Positions 56,807 to 64,000 of a DNA stretch of 64,000 nt are shown here, piece by piece. The stretch is from Aliiroseovarius subalbicans (GTDB lineage Bacteria > Pseudomonadota > Alphaproteobacteria > Rhodobacterales > Rhodobacteraceae): the NCBI RefSeq assembly GCF_022678625.1, contig NZ_JALBYQ010000001.1, positions 992,001 to 1,056,000 of the forward strand, given 5' to 3'. The translations under genes and the position numbers were made by a program. The notes under the pieces were generated by a model. The model saw only the letters and a program-made list of their open reading frames with translations. It made no database searches and was not told the DNA's origin. Positions within the stretch are counted from its first letter, which is position 1, and each line of letters opens with the position of its first letter.

Positions 56807-57579
56807 CGGCCTTCGAAATTCGGGGCGCGTTTTTCCAGGAACGACATGACCCCTTCCGAGAAGTCGCGCGACTTGCCGCATTCGCCTTGGCTACGCGCCT
56901 CAAGCGCCAGTTGGTCCTCAAGCGAGCTGTCCAGCGAGGCGCGGATCGCTTCGCGGATCTTGCGGAAAGCGAGCGTAGGACCGTTGGCCAGATAGGTGGC
57001 CCGCTTGCGCCAGGCGGCGTCAAAGTCGTCGTCCGCCACGCATTCCCAGATCAGACCCCAATCGTCGGCCTGACGAGCCGTGATTTTCTCGGCAAACAGC
57101 GCCGCGCCCATCGCCTTGGCAAAGCCCATCGTGCGCGGCATCCAATAGGTGCCGCCCGCATCCGGGATCAGGCCGATTTTGGCGAAGGCTTGCATGAAAT
57201 AGGCGCTTTCCTTGGCGATCACCACGTCGGCCGCCAGCGCGATATTCGCCCCGGCGCCAGCAGCGGCCCCGTTCACGGCCGAGATGATCGGGATCGGGCT
57301 TTCATACATTGCGCGCAGGATCGGCTGGTATTCGTCACGCAGGGTACGCTCCAGATCCACTTCGGCGGCATTGGCCCGGTCGCCCAGGTCCTGGCCTGAA
57401 CAGAAGGCCCGCCCGTCACCGGTGATGACCAGCGCGCGTGCCGCCTGCCCCGACGCTTTCACCGCATGGGCGATTTCGGCGCGCATCTGCGTGTTCAGCG
57501 CGTTCATCTTGTCGGGCCGATTGAAGGTCAGCACCGCAAGTCCGTCGGTGATCTCAAGGCGAATCGTTTCGTATTCCAT
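56803..57579 (-). CDS. enoyl-CoA hydratase/isomerase family protein, PaaG-like
   Basis: A 258-residue crotonase-fold enzyme. The oxyanion-hole regions are GRAFCSGQDLGDRA and AVNGAAAGAGANIALAAD. The C-terminal EGVMSFLEKRAPNFEGR resembles PaaG, which isomerises the epoxide of phenylacetyl-CoA to an oxepin. No other paa gene is in this window, so the PaaG assignment is tentative and a general enoyl-CoA hydratase is possible. It lies 88 bp downstream of ccmH on the same strand. Confidence 0.82.
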   Translation of the reverse strand: MEYETIRLEITDGLAVLTFNRPDKMNALNTQMRAEIAHAVKASGQAARALVITGDGRAFCSGQDLGDRANAAEVDLERTLRDEYQPILRAMYESPIPIISAVNGAAAGAGANIALAADVVIAKESAYFMQAFAKIGLIPDAGGTYWMPRTMGFAKAMGAALFAEKITARQADDWGLIWECVADDDFDAAWRKRATYLANGPTLAFRKIREAIRASLDSSLEDQLALEARSQGECGKSRDFSEGVMSFLEKRAPNFEGR

Positions 57580-57651
57580 CTGGGTCCTCCCGCGTTTGCA
57601 TCCCGTCTAACCCGACCGCATGGACGGGAAAAGGGGAACGCCCCGTCATTT

Positions 57652-57667
57652 GCCGGTCTGCACCGGC
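57652..57667 (-). terminator. small hairpin directly after ccmH
   Basis: GCCGGT/ACCGGC stem with a CTGC loop, starting at the base after the ccmH stop. A second inverted repeat, GACGGG/CCCGTC with an inner GGGG/CCCC, lies about 10 bp further on. No U-tract, so termination may be weak. Confidence 0.35.
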
Positions 57668-58117
57668 TTACTTGTTCAGAAGCTCATCGAGCCGCGCCTG
57701 TTCGTCGTCGGAAAGCCCGCCCGCCCCTTCGCCGGCCTGTGACCGTCTGCGCAGGTACAGCCCGCCCATGATCAACGCGAACAGCAACAGCGCCGGGCCG
57801 GTGGCCCACAGGATCTTGTTGGCCCCGCCGGTGGTCGGTGTCATCAGCACGTATTCGCCATAGCGCTCGACCACGAAATCCAGCACCTCTTCGTTGCTGT
57901 CGCCTTCGACAAGACGTTCACGCACCAAAAGGCGCAGGTCGCGGGCAATGTCGGCGTTGCTTTCATCGATGTTTTCACCCCGGCACACGACGCAGCGCAG
58001 TTCCTGCGACAAATCACGCGCGCGCGCCTCCAGTGCGGGGTCGTCCAGCACCTCGTCGGGCTGGACGGCAAAGACCGGCGTGGCGATCAGGGCGAAGATC
58101 AGGAACAGGCGTTTCAT
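57668..58117 (-). CDS. ccmH: cytochrome c-type biogenesis protein CcmH
   Basis: A 149-residue protein with a signal peptide (RLFLIFALIATPVFA), a periplasmic three-helix domain carrying the redox motif LRCVVCRGENIDESNA, then a C-terminal membrane anchor (LLLFALIMGGLYLRRR). It keeps apocytochrome c cysteines reduced and works with CcmF in haem ligation. The start at 58117 overlaps the ccmF stop by 4 bp, and the longer frame lies inside ccmF. Confidence 0.95.
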   Translation of the reverse strand: MKRLFLIFALIATPVFAVQPDEVLDDPALEARARDLSQELRCVVCRGENIDESNADIARDLRLLVRERLVEGDSNEEVLDFVVERYGEYVLMTPTTGGANKILWATGPALLLFALIMGGLYLRRRSQAGEGAGGLSDDEQARLDELLNK

Positions 58118-60087
58118 TCTGCGGGCACTCCTTGCGCCGTGGATTTGGCCGCACCCGCGGCAACGCGGTAGCGACGATCCGACAGGCTGACCAACCCACC
58201 CAGAGCCATGATCAGGCAACCGGCCCAGATCCAGTTGGCAAAGGGTTTGATGAAAGTGCGCACCGCCCATCCGCCGTCGGCCTGCGGATCACCGATCACC
58301 AGGTAGATGTCGCGCCAGAAGCCGTTGGCAATCGCCGCTTCGGTGGTCGGCATCGCTTGCACAGGATAGACCCGCTTTTCAGGGTGCAGGCGCGTGACCT
58401 GTTTCCCGTCGCGCATGACCAACATGTCGGCCATCGTGGTCACATAGTTCGGCCCACGATCCTGCCGCACATCCTCCAGCGTGATCTGGTAGCCGGCAAC
58501 TTCATAGGTGTCGCCCACCTGGGCCACGCGGATGTCCTCGACGCTCCAGGCCATCAGGCCGGAAATGCCCATGAAGGTGATGCCCAGCCCGCCATGCGCC
58601 AGCAGCTTGCCCCAATCTGCGCGCGGCAGACGGGTCAGGCGTGCCAGACGGGCACCAATTGCGCCGCGCCCGGTGCGGTTGAACAGATCGACCAGCGCGC
58701 CCGCCACCATCCAGGTGCCCAGGAACATGCCGATCGGGCCCAGCGCGCTTTTACCGGTCTGCATCGCCCAGACCAGCGCACCCACGGCTATGGCCAGGGC
58801 AAGGGCCGGGGCCAGCTGTTTCATCGGCCGCGCCAATTTCGCCCGTTTCCAGGGCAGCATTGCCCCCAGCGGCATGACCAGCGCCAACACCACCATGAAG
58901 GGGGTGAAGGCCGCCTCGAAGAACGGCGCCCCGACCGAGAGCTTTCGGTCAAAGAAGGCCTCGGCCACCAGCGGCCAGATCGTGCCGACGAAGACCACGA
59001 TCGAAGACACCGCCAGCAGGATGTTGTTCAGGACCAGCGCGCTTTCGCGGCTGACCATGCCAAAGACGCCCTTGGCCTCCAACGAATTGGCGCGGGCGGC
59101 AAAAAGGGTCAGCGCACCGCCAGTGAACACCGCGAGGATCAGAAGGATGAACACCCCGCGCTCGGGGTCCGAAGCGAAGGCGTGGACCGACGTGATGACG
59201 CCCGAACGCACAATAAACGTGCCGATCAGGGAAAACCCGAAGGCCATGATTGCCAGCAGGATGGTCCAGCTTTTCAACGATTCCCGCTTCTCGACCACGA
59301 TTGCCGAATGCAGCAGGGCGGCGGCGAACAGCCACGGCATGAACGAGGCGTTCTCGACAGGGTCCCAGAACCAGAAACCGCCCCAGCCAAGCTCGTAATA
59401 GGCCCACCACGAGCCCAGGCCGATGCCGATGGTCAGGAAAACCCAAGCGGCCAGGGTCCAGGGTCGCACCCAACGGCCCCAGGCGGCGTCTACGCGCCCC
59501 TCGATCAACGCGGCAACCGCGAAGCTGAACGCCATCGAAAGGCCTACGTAGCCGAGGTAGAGGAACGGTGGGTGAAACGCGAGACCGGGGTCTTGCAGCA
59601 GGGGGTTCAGGTCCTGCCCGTCAAACGGCGGCCGCGCCAGGCGCAGGAACGGGTTCGAGGTGAACAGGATGAAAGCCAGGAACGCCACACCAATCGCGCT
59701 TTGCACCGCCAGCACGCGGGCCTTCAGCCGGGGCGGAAGACCGCCACCAAACCAGGCCGCCATCGCGCCAAACAGCGTCACGATCAAAACCCACAAAAGG
59801 ATCGACCCTTCGTGGTTGCCCCAGACGCCGGACACTTTGTACAGCATCGGTTTCAGACTGTGGGAGTTCAACGTCACCAGTCGCAGTGAGAAATCCGAGG
59901 TCACAAAGGCATAAGTCAGCGCACCGAAGGCCGCCGCGACCAGCAGGAATTGCAACGTGGCTGCAGGCACCGCCACCGCCATCCAGTTGACCCAACCCTT
60001 CTGTGCGCCCACCAGCGGCACGATCGTTTGAAAGATCGCCACCAACAATGCAAGTATCAGGGCAAAGTGTCCAAGTTCGGTTACCAT
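58114..60087 (-). CDS. ccmF: haem lyase CcmF
   Basis: A 657-residue membrane protein that attaches haem from holo-CcmE to apocytochrome c. The tryptophan-rich WWD motif is GWGGFWFWDPVENASFMPW, near residue 230. About 15 helices and a periplasmic region (residues 510-620) are present. It is coupled to ccmH. Its usual partner ccmE is 2.6 kb away across other genes, whereas argC is directly beside ccmE. Confidence 0.96.
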   Translation of the reverse strand: MVTELGHFALILALLVAIFQTIVPLVGAQKGWVNWMAVAVPAATLQFLLVAAAFGALTYAFVTSDFSLRLVTLNSHSLKPMLYKVSGVWGNHEGSILLWVLIVTLFGAMAAWFGGGLPPRLKARVLAVQSAIGVAFLAFILFTSNPFLRLARPPFDGQDLNPLLQDPGLAFHPPFLYLGYVGLSMAFSFAVAALIEGRVDAAWGRWVRPWTLAAWVFLTIGIGLGSWWAYYELGWGGFWFWDPVENASFMPWLFAAALLHSAIVVEKRESLKSWTILLAIMAFGFSLIGTFIVRSGVITSVHAFASDPERGVFILLILAVFTGGALTLFAARANSLEAKGVFGMVSRESALVLNNILLAVSSIVVFVGTIWPLVAEAFFDRKLSVGAPFFEAAFTPFMVVLALVMPLGAMLPWKRAKLARPMKQLAPALALAIAVGALVWAMQTGKSALGPIGMFLGTWMVAGALVDLFNRTGRGAIGARLARLTRLPRADWGKLLAHGGLGITFMGISGLMAWSVEDIRVAQVGDTYEVAGYQITLEDVRQDRGPNYVTTMADMLVMRDGKQVTRLHPEKRVYPVQAMPTTEAAIANGFWRDIYLVIGDPQADGGWAVRTFIKPFANWIWAGCLIMALGGLVSLSDRRYRVAAGAAKSTAQGVPAE

Positions 60088-60263
60088 GTTCGCGCCTCAT
60101 TTTTCAGGTTTGCAAACCATACGGCACACCTGCAGCCGCGCCAATGGGGCGCGCGCCGATGTCGCGGTTTTTCTGCATCACCGGCGCAGGCATGACTGGT
60201 CCGAACCTAGCGTTTTGGCGCTGCCTGTGCTAAGTCATAGCCAACCGGAAAAGGAGCTCAACC

Positions 60264-60734
60264 ATGTCGATGAAAGAGATCGGGAAATCCGTCGCGGTCG
60301 CCGCACTACTGGCTGCCAGTGCAACCTCTGCTCAGGCCGCTGATTGGTCCGGCGCTTATGGCGGCGCCTATCTGGGCGGCGCTTACGACGCGAGCGAAGC
60401 CGCTGTCGGGGTGCAGTTGGGTTACGTTTTCCACACTGGGAACTTCGTCTATGGCGGTGAGCTTGACGCGATGTATACCAGCAGCGGGGACACCGAGGTA
60501 TTCGCAAAGGCCCGTCTGGGTTTTGCTCTGGCCGAACGGGCCTTGGTCCACGTGACCGGCGGTTACGGCACCTATAACGGCAACACAAGCCTCTATGAGG
60601 TTGGGTTTGGCGGCGAATACAAGCTGAATGGTCCCGTGTCACTGCGTGCCGACGTCGAATGGCACAACACGACCGGATCAAATGTGTTTACCGGCCCCTA
60701 CTTCGTCAAGGTCGGCGGCATCTGGAGCTTCTGA
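60264..60734 (+). CDS. small outer-membrane beta-barrel protein
   Basis: A 156-residue exported protein with a signal peptide ending TSAQAA. The mature chain starts DWSGAYGGAYLGGAYD and alternates hydrophobic and polar residues in short strands, ending in a C-terminal phenylalanine (GGIWSF) as in BAM-targeted barrels. The size suits an eight-stranded barrel. AAAAGGAGC precedes the ATG. It is on the opposite strand to all surrounding genes, with only 10 bp to the convergent gene at 60745. Function unknown. Confidence 0.78.
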   Translation: MSMKEIGKSVAVAALLAASATSAQAADWSGAYGGAYLGGAYDASEAAVGVQLGYVFHTGNFVYGGELDAMYTSSGDTEVFAKARLGFALAERALVHVTGGYGTYNGNTSLYEVGFGGEYKLNGPVSLRADVEWHNTTGSNVFTGPYFVKVGGIWSF

Positions 60735-60744
60735 CACCGGTCAG

Positions 60745-61167
60745 TTACCGGATCAAAAGGACGAGTGTCGAGATCAGAACTGCGCCGACGATCGGCAGCA
60801 GAAAGGCGCTGCCGTGCAGGCCAAGGGACCGATGAATCACGCTGAAATGCAGCACCGCGCCGACGATATAGAGCGCAAGGAAGTTGAACAAAAGTGGGCT
60901 GTCGCTCAGCCAGTCGGGATGCCCCAACACCGCATAGATCCACCACCAGCCCATTACCATGCCCGCGCCCGACCAGCTATAGGCCATGCCCAGCGCCAGC
61001 GGGGTGGCACGCTGCAGATAAAGCCACAGAAAGGTGAGCGAAATCATCAGCGACATCAGCGTGATCGCGCCATAGCCGATCTGATAGACCACGCTGTAGC
61101 CCGCCAGCTGATACCCCGCCTGCAACGCCACGACCATCATCACGGTCAGGATGAATGCCTGTTTCAT
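60745..61167 (-). CDS. uncharacterised four-helix membrane protein, end of the lysis operon
   Basis: A 140-residue protein with about four helices, starting MKQAFILTVMMVVALQAG and ending SAFLLPIVGAVLISTLVLLIR. Its ATG overlaps the stop of the 45-residue gene by 4 bp, making it the last gene of a five-gene coupled operon that begins with an endolysin. It is not a recognised holin. It may be an additional membrane component or an unrelated passenger. Confidence 0.65.
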   Translation of the reverse strand: MKQAFILTVMMVVALQAGYQLAGYSVVYQIGYGAITLMSLMISLTFLWLYLQRATPLALGMAYSWSGAGMVMGWWWIYAVLGHPDWLSDSPLLFNFLALYIVGAVLHFSVIHRSLGLHGSAFLLPIVGAVLISTLVLLIR

Positions 61168-61301
61168 TTGTGCAAAACCTCGCGTACGGCGGCGTCCAGG
61201 TCGGCGACCGCTTCTTTGTTGCGTTCCATCGCGCGTTGCAGTTTCTGCCCGCGCGCCTTGTGCCGGAACCATTTGGCAAACCTGGTAAAAATGCGTTTCA
61301 T
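61164..61301 (-). CDS. 45-residue cationic protein in the lysis operon
   Basis: A 45-residue protein too short for routine calling. It begins MKRIFTRFAKWFRHKARGQ, which reads as a cationic amphipathic helix with aromatic residues, then continues into a charged helical second half ending VREVLHK. Both ends overlap neighbouring genes by 4 bp (ATGA), strong evidence that it is translated as part of the operon. No family recognised; membrane association is inferred. Confidence 0.65.
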   Translation of the reverse strand: MKRIFTRFAKWFRHKARGQKLQRAMERNKEAVADLDAAVREVLHK

Positions 61302-61486
61302 TGCAGGCCACCACGGGGCAGGCGTTCACGGATGATCGTGGTGATTTCGACCAGAACGGTCGAATTCTTGTCCAGAACCGCCCGCGTCGCCTGATCCTTT
61401 TGCAGGTCGCGGTAGAGCAGGTAGAACACCAACAAAACCCAAGGTCCGTGCTCGGCGACAAGACGCAGGACAAGATCACTCGCCAT
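61298..61486 (-). CDS. 62-residue small transmembrane protein, holin-like
   Basis: A 62-residue protein with one N-terminal hydrophobic helix (HGPWVLLVFYLLYRDLQ) and a helical hydrophilic C-terminal half (TVLVEITTIIRERLP). It starts inside the end of the 3TM-holin gene (11-bp overlap) and overlaps the 45-residue gene by 4 bp. Its size and single-span layout resemble small phage holins or antiholins, but I cannot assign it to a family. Confidence 0.7.
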   Translation of the reverse strand: MASDLVLRLVAEHGPWVLLVFYLLYRDLQKDQATRAVLDKNSTVLVEITTIIRERLPRGGLQ

Positions 61487-62003
61487 CCGATTTCCTCCAG
61501 GCCGCCAACGCCGGGTTATCGTCGGGCTCGGCCCCCGCCTGCAACACCTCAAGCGCGCGCAGGTTCGACGTCACCTGCCCCGCGCGGGCCAGGGTTTCGG
61601 CCAGCCCGCGCTGGAACTCCTGCCCCTTGGTCTGGTGACGCGCGCCGAAGTAGAAGCTGACGATCGCGCCCAGAAGCCACCACAGCGGGTCGGGCACCAG
61701 TGCGATGCCCTGCATGCGGGCCGCGAACCAGATCGGGTCGATCATCGCCGAGGTAAACAGGCCCAGCGTGCCCAGCGCCAGCATCGGGCGCGGCACGCGG
61801 TTGAGCGCGTTCATAAAGCGATCGAACGACCCCATGCGCGGCTGGCCGAATTCGGCCGCGAATTGCGCCAGGGCGGCGGCGCGATAGCTCGCCTCGCGCT
61901 CCCCCGCGTTTTCGGCGTTTTCGCGAAACACTTCTGCGGTGTCGCGGATCACATTGCGCCCACTGCCAAACAGCAGGCTGACCAGCCCATCGATCACCCC
62001 CAT
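61476..62003 (-). CDS. holin, 3TM family
   Basis: A 175-residue membrane protein with an N-terminal GVIDGLVSLLFGSGRNVIRD, two clear helices (MLALGTLGLFTSAMIDPIWF and DPLWWLLGAIVSFYFGARH) and a C-terminal helical tail. It matches my recollection of the Rhodobacterales 3TM holin that accompanies an N-acetylmuramidase. Its start overlaps the endolysin gene by 10 bp. A holin permeabilises the inner membrane to let the endolysin reach the cell wall. Confidence 0.82.
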   Translation of the reverse strand: MGVIDGLVSLLFGSGRNVIRDTAEVFRENAENAGEREASYRAAALAQFAAEFGQPRMGSFDRFMNALNRVPRPMLALGTLGLFTSAMIDPIWFAARMQGIALVPDPLWWLLGAIVSFYFGARHQTKGQEFQRGLAETLARAGQVTSNLRALEVLQAGAEPDDNPALAAWRKSDGE

Positions 62004-62605
62004 TCCGCCACCCGTGCGCGGTGCTCTGCGTCGCTTAGGTGGTATTGCGGCGATATGAACGCCTCGGCTCGACGGATCCACCCCCCCTTGCCACCGTCGC
62101 GGCGGCGGGCGTATTTCCGGCTGGCGGGACGCCGGTCGGCCAGATGGTAATAGTAGTTGCGCCGCTCGATCCCATAGGCATCGGCCAGGTGATCGGGTCC
62201 AACCCGGAACGCCGCCTGCGCCGCCTGAATCGTCTGCGGCCCCAGCGCCCCATCCACCGTGACCGGCTGCCCCATCTTGCCCAAAAGCCGTTGCAATATG
62301 CGCACCGCGTTGCCGCCCGCGTTCACATACATGTCGAACACCGACGGTTGCAGCGGGCCGGGCAAGTCTGCGATGCGCGGACGGATGAAGTAATGCTCGA
62401 TGAAAATGTCGCGCGCCTGGTCGCGGCTGAGCCGCTGCACGTCACGCAGTGTAACCCGCCCGTCGCCGGTCAGGTCCAGCCCCAACCGGCGCATCGTGTG
62501 GATCGTGACGCCAAAATTGGTCGCCCCGCCCGGATCGTCGGGGTCGTTCACATAACCGCCTTCGCGGTCGATGATCTCATCTGCGATGTCTTGTACGGAT
62601 TTCAT
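61994..62605 (-). CDS. holin-associated N-acetylmuramidase (GH108 endolysin)
   Basis: A 203-residue endolysin of glycoside hydrolase family 108. The catalytic glutamate is E15 in IIDREGGYVND, followed by the DDPGGATNFGVT segment. The C-terminal half is a PG_binding_3 domain (VTVDGALGPQTIQAA). No signal peptide, so release should need the holin encoded just downstream. In Rhodobacter capsulatus similar endolysin/holin genes outside the main gene transfer agent cluster serve particle release. Start at 62605; a codon eight residues earlier exists. Confidence 0.87.
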   Translation of the reverse strand: MKSVQDIADEIIDREGGYVNDPDDPGGATNFGVTIHTMRRLGLDLTGDGRVTLRDVQRLSRDQARDIFIEHYFIRPRIADLPGPLQPSVFDMYVNAGGNAVRILQRLLGKMGQPVTVDGALGPQTIQAAQAAFRVGPDHLADAYGIERRNYYYHLADRRPASRKYARRRDGGKGGWIRRAEAFISPQYHLSDAEHRARVAEWG

Positions 62606-62646
62606 TCGAGCCCTTCCCCGCGTGGTCAAACACGGGAAAAGACTCG

Positions 62647-62660
62647 TTAAAGGGCGTTAA
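62647..62660. promoter_or_regulatory. CtrA-like TTAA-N6-TTAA site upstream of the endolysin operon
   Basis: TTAA (62647-62650) and TTAA (62657-62660) with 6 bp between, 42 bp before the endolysin start. The full CtrA motif is TTAA-N7-TTAA, so the spacing is one base short. It lies in the 66-bp gap after ccmE. Confidence 0.25.
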
Positions 62661-62671
62661 TTATTTGGAAA

Positions 62672-63124
62672 TCAAGAGCCCGGTTCCTGATAGACGCCCT
62701 GTTCCTTCAACGCATCCACGACCTCTTTCGGCATATAGCTTTCGTCGTGCTTGGCCAGGATTTCCGAGGCGTTGAACACGCCATCGACGTATTTCCCAGT
62801 GCCGATCATGCCTTGGTTTTCCTCAAACAGATCCGGCAGTACACCGGTAAAGCTGACGGGAACCGAGGCGCCACCATCGGTCACGCTGAAAGTCACGGTT
62901 TCGCCGACACCGCGCACCAGAGTGCCTTCCTCGACCAACCCGCCGATGCGGAAGGTTTCGTTCGCCGCGGGCGGTTCCGCCATCACCTGGGAAGGCGAAC
63001 GGAAATAATTGATACCGTCGCGAAAGGCATAGCCGATCAAGCCGACCGACAGAACCATTGCGACGACCGCCAACAGGATCACCTGCACGCGTCGTTGTTT
63101 CTTCAGACCCTTCATGCCTGCCAT
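62672..63124 (-). CDS. ccmE: cytochrome c-type biogenesis haem chaperone CcmE
   Basis: A 150-residue protein anchored by one N-terminal helix (VQVILLAVVAMVLSVGLIGYA) with a periplasmic OB-fold that binds haem covalently through the histidine in LAKHDESYMP. The preceding FRIGGLVEEGTLV and PDLFEENQGMIGTG are family segments. GGAGGG precedes the ATG and the argC stop lies 13 bp upstream, so argC-ccmE are probably cotranscribed. Confidence 0.96.
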   Translation of the reverse strand: MAGMKGLKKQRRVQVILLAVVAMVLSVGLIGYAFRDGINYFRSPSQVMAEPPAANETFRIGGLVEEGTLVRGVGETVTFSVTDGGASVPVSFTGVLPDLFEENQGMIGTGKYVDGVFNASEILAKHDESYMPKEVVDALKEQGVYQEPGS

Positions 63125-63137
63125 TGCAGCGCCCTCC

Positions 63138-64000
63138 TTACGGGAACACCGGGGCCAGCATCAGCCCCGTGGTTTCATCTTCGCCCAGCATCAGGTTCGC
63201 GTTCTGAACCGCCTGCCCGCTGGAGCCTTTGGCCAGATTGTCGAGCGTCGACACGACCAGCGCGCGGCCCGGAACCCGGTCCCCGACAACACCGATGCGA
63301 CACAGGTTCGACCCGGTCACCTGCCCCATGCCAGGGGCCTGTCCAAAAGGCAGCACCTCGACAAAGGGTTCGCTCGCGTAACGCGCGGCCAGCGCCTGAT
63401 GGATCGCATGCGCGTCGCCCTTCAGATAACAGCTGGCCAAAATGCCCCGGTTCACCGGCACCAGATGCGGCGTGAACATTATCCGCACGTCACGACCGGC
63501 CAAGGCACTGAATTCCTGTTCGAATTCGCCCTGGTGGCGGTGGGTCCCGCCCAGCGCATAGCCCAAGACATCGGTGGAGCGTTCCGCGAACAACATGTTT
63601 TCTTTGAGCGACCGACCTGCCCCGGACACGCCGTTTTTCAGATCGCAGATGATGTCATCCAGATCGATCAGCCCCGCCGTGATCAGCGGTCGCAGCGCGT
63701 ATTGCACCGTGGCGGCATTGCAGCCGGTGCCCGCAACCAGCCGCGCGTCGCGGATGTCGTCACGGTAGAACTCGGTCAGGCCATAGACGGCGGATTTCTG
63801 CAATTCGACCGCCACATGCGGCGCGCCGTACCACTTTTCATATTCCGCCGGGTCGCGCAGCCGGAAATCAGCACCCAGATCGACGACCTTCACGGTCTCG
63901 GGCAGGTCGCGCACAAGCGCCTGGCTCAACCCGTGGGGAAGTGCTGCAAAGCACAGGTCGACGTCCGAAAAATCGATCTGATCGATCTTGACCAGCTTGG
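63138..64000 (-). CDS. argC: N-acetyl-gamma-glutamyl-phosphate reductase (partial, 5' end beyond the window)
   Basis: About 287 C-terminal residues of ArgC, which reduces N-acetyl-glutamyl-phosphate in arginine synthesis. The catalytic cysteine is in [15 protein letters not shown], with [15 protein letters not shown] and [12 protein letters not shown] further on. The frame stays open to base 64000 without a start codon in a sensible place, so the N-terminal NADP-binding part lies outside. It is followed by ccmE. Confidence 0.95.
   Translation of the reverse strand, partial: KLVKIDQIDFSDVDLCFAALPHGLSQALVRDLPETVKVVDLGADFRLRDPAEYEKWYGAPHVAVELQKSAVYGLTEFYRDDIRDARLVAGTGCNAATVQYALRPLITAGLIDLDDIICDLKNGVSGAGRSLKENMLFAERSTDVLGYALGGTHRHQGEFEQEFSALAGRDVRIMFTPHLVPVNRGILASCYLKGDAHAIHQALAARYASEPFVEVLPFGQAPGMGQVTGSNLCRIGVVGDRVPGRALVVSTLDNLAKGSSGQAVQNANLMLGEDETTGLMLAPVFP

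Noticed and set aside
57838-59889. Plus-strand 683-codon open frame opposite ccmF
   Set aside because: Antisense shadow of ccmF caused by high GC in third codon positions. The product is Arg/Gln/His-rich with no domain, whereas ccmF has its WWD motif.
60745-62605. Prophage remnant
   Set aside because: Only lysis-type genes are present. There is no integrase, terminase, capsid, tail or att repeat, and flanking genes are core. A host-owned lysis operon is the better reading.

Overview
The window is about 64 kb of GC-rich chromosomal DNA from an alphaproteobacterium, most likely a member of the Rhodobacteraceae (Roseobacter/Rhodobacter group). The evidence is the codon bias and a set of gene neighbourhoods I know from that family: DUF177-rpmF-plsX-fabH-ihfA-merR followed by tRNA-Pro; argS-SPOR-nagZ-scpA-scpB; trpG-trpD-trpC-moaC-moeA-lexA; a two-domain dCTP deaminase; a Fur/Mur-type regulator; and a LexA operator built from GAAC-N7-GAAC repeats, the form described for Rhodobacter. 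It is mostly core genome. I found no insertion sequence, integrase, CRISPR array, rRNA or replication origin, and no stretch longer than 300 bases without a gene.

Layout. 0-9.6 kb: mixed metabolic genes (2-oxoglutarate oxygenase, tpiA, PLP decarboxylase, TPM-domain protein, hemolysin III, MttB-like methyltransferase, ABC-F ATPase, sulfotransferase). 9.6-18.3 kb: olsB, msrB, bamE, the L32/fatty-acid initiation cluster, IHF-alpha, a MerR regulator with a long acidic tail, tRNA-Pro, dCTP deaminase and two uncharacterised genes. 18.5-24.5 kb: scpB, scpA, nagZ, a SPOR protein and argS on the minus strand, then a prolyl-4-hydroxylase-like oxygenase. 24.5-26.2 kb: four tandem genes for nearly identical, very small exported single-span membrane peptides, each with its own promoter; this is the most unusual accessory region. 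26.2-43.1 kb: dgt, erpA, cytochrome b561, flavoprotein, xth, nucleoside hydrolase, selO, DMT transporters, Na+/H+ antiporter, fur, a thioredoxin/CcdA-like fusion and enolase. 43.2-54.6 kb: divergent polysaccharide deacetylase, trpGDC-moaC-moeA-lexA, comEC, gltX and gltA. 54.7-64 kb: a Tat-exported phosphatase-like protein, a PaaG-like crotonase, and the cytochrome c maturation genes ccmH, ccmF and ccmE with argC (cut by the window end). Between ccmE and ccmF lies a compact five-gene operon encoding an endolysin, a holin and three small proteins.

How the parts work together. The core clusters cover envelope lipid synthesis (plsX, fabH, olsB), outer-membrane assembly (bamE), chromosome segregation (scpAB), tryptophan and molybdopterin synthesis, the SOS response (lexA with an operator over its -10 box) and haem delivery to cytochrome c (ccmE/F/H). 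Two places look most likely to hold poorly described biology. One is the small-peptide array, which has a precise 438-bp tandem period and a hybrid third gene. The other is the endolysin-holin operon, which resembles the unlinked lysis genes used for gene transfer agent release in Rhodobacter capsulatus but carries three additional tightly coupled small genes.
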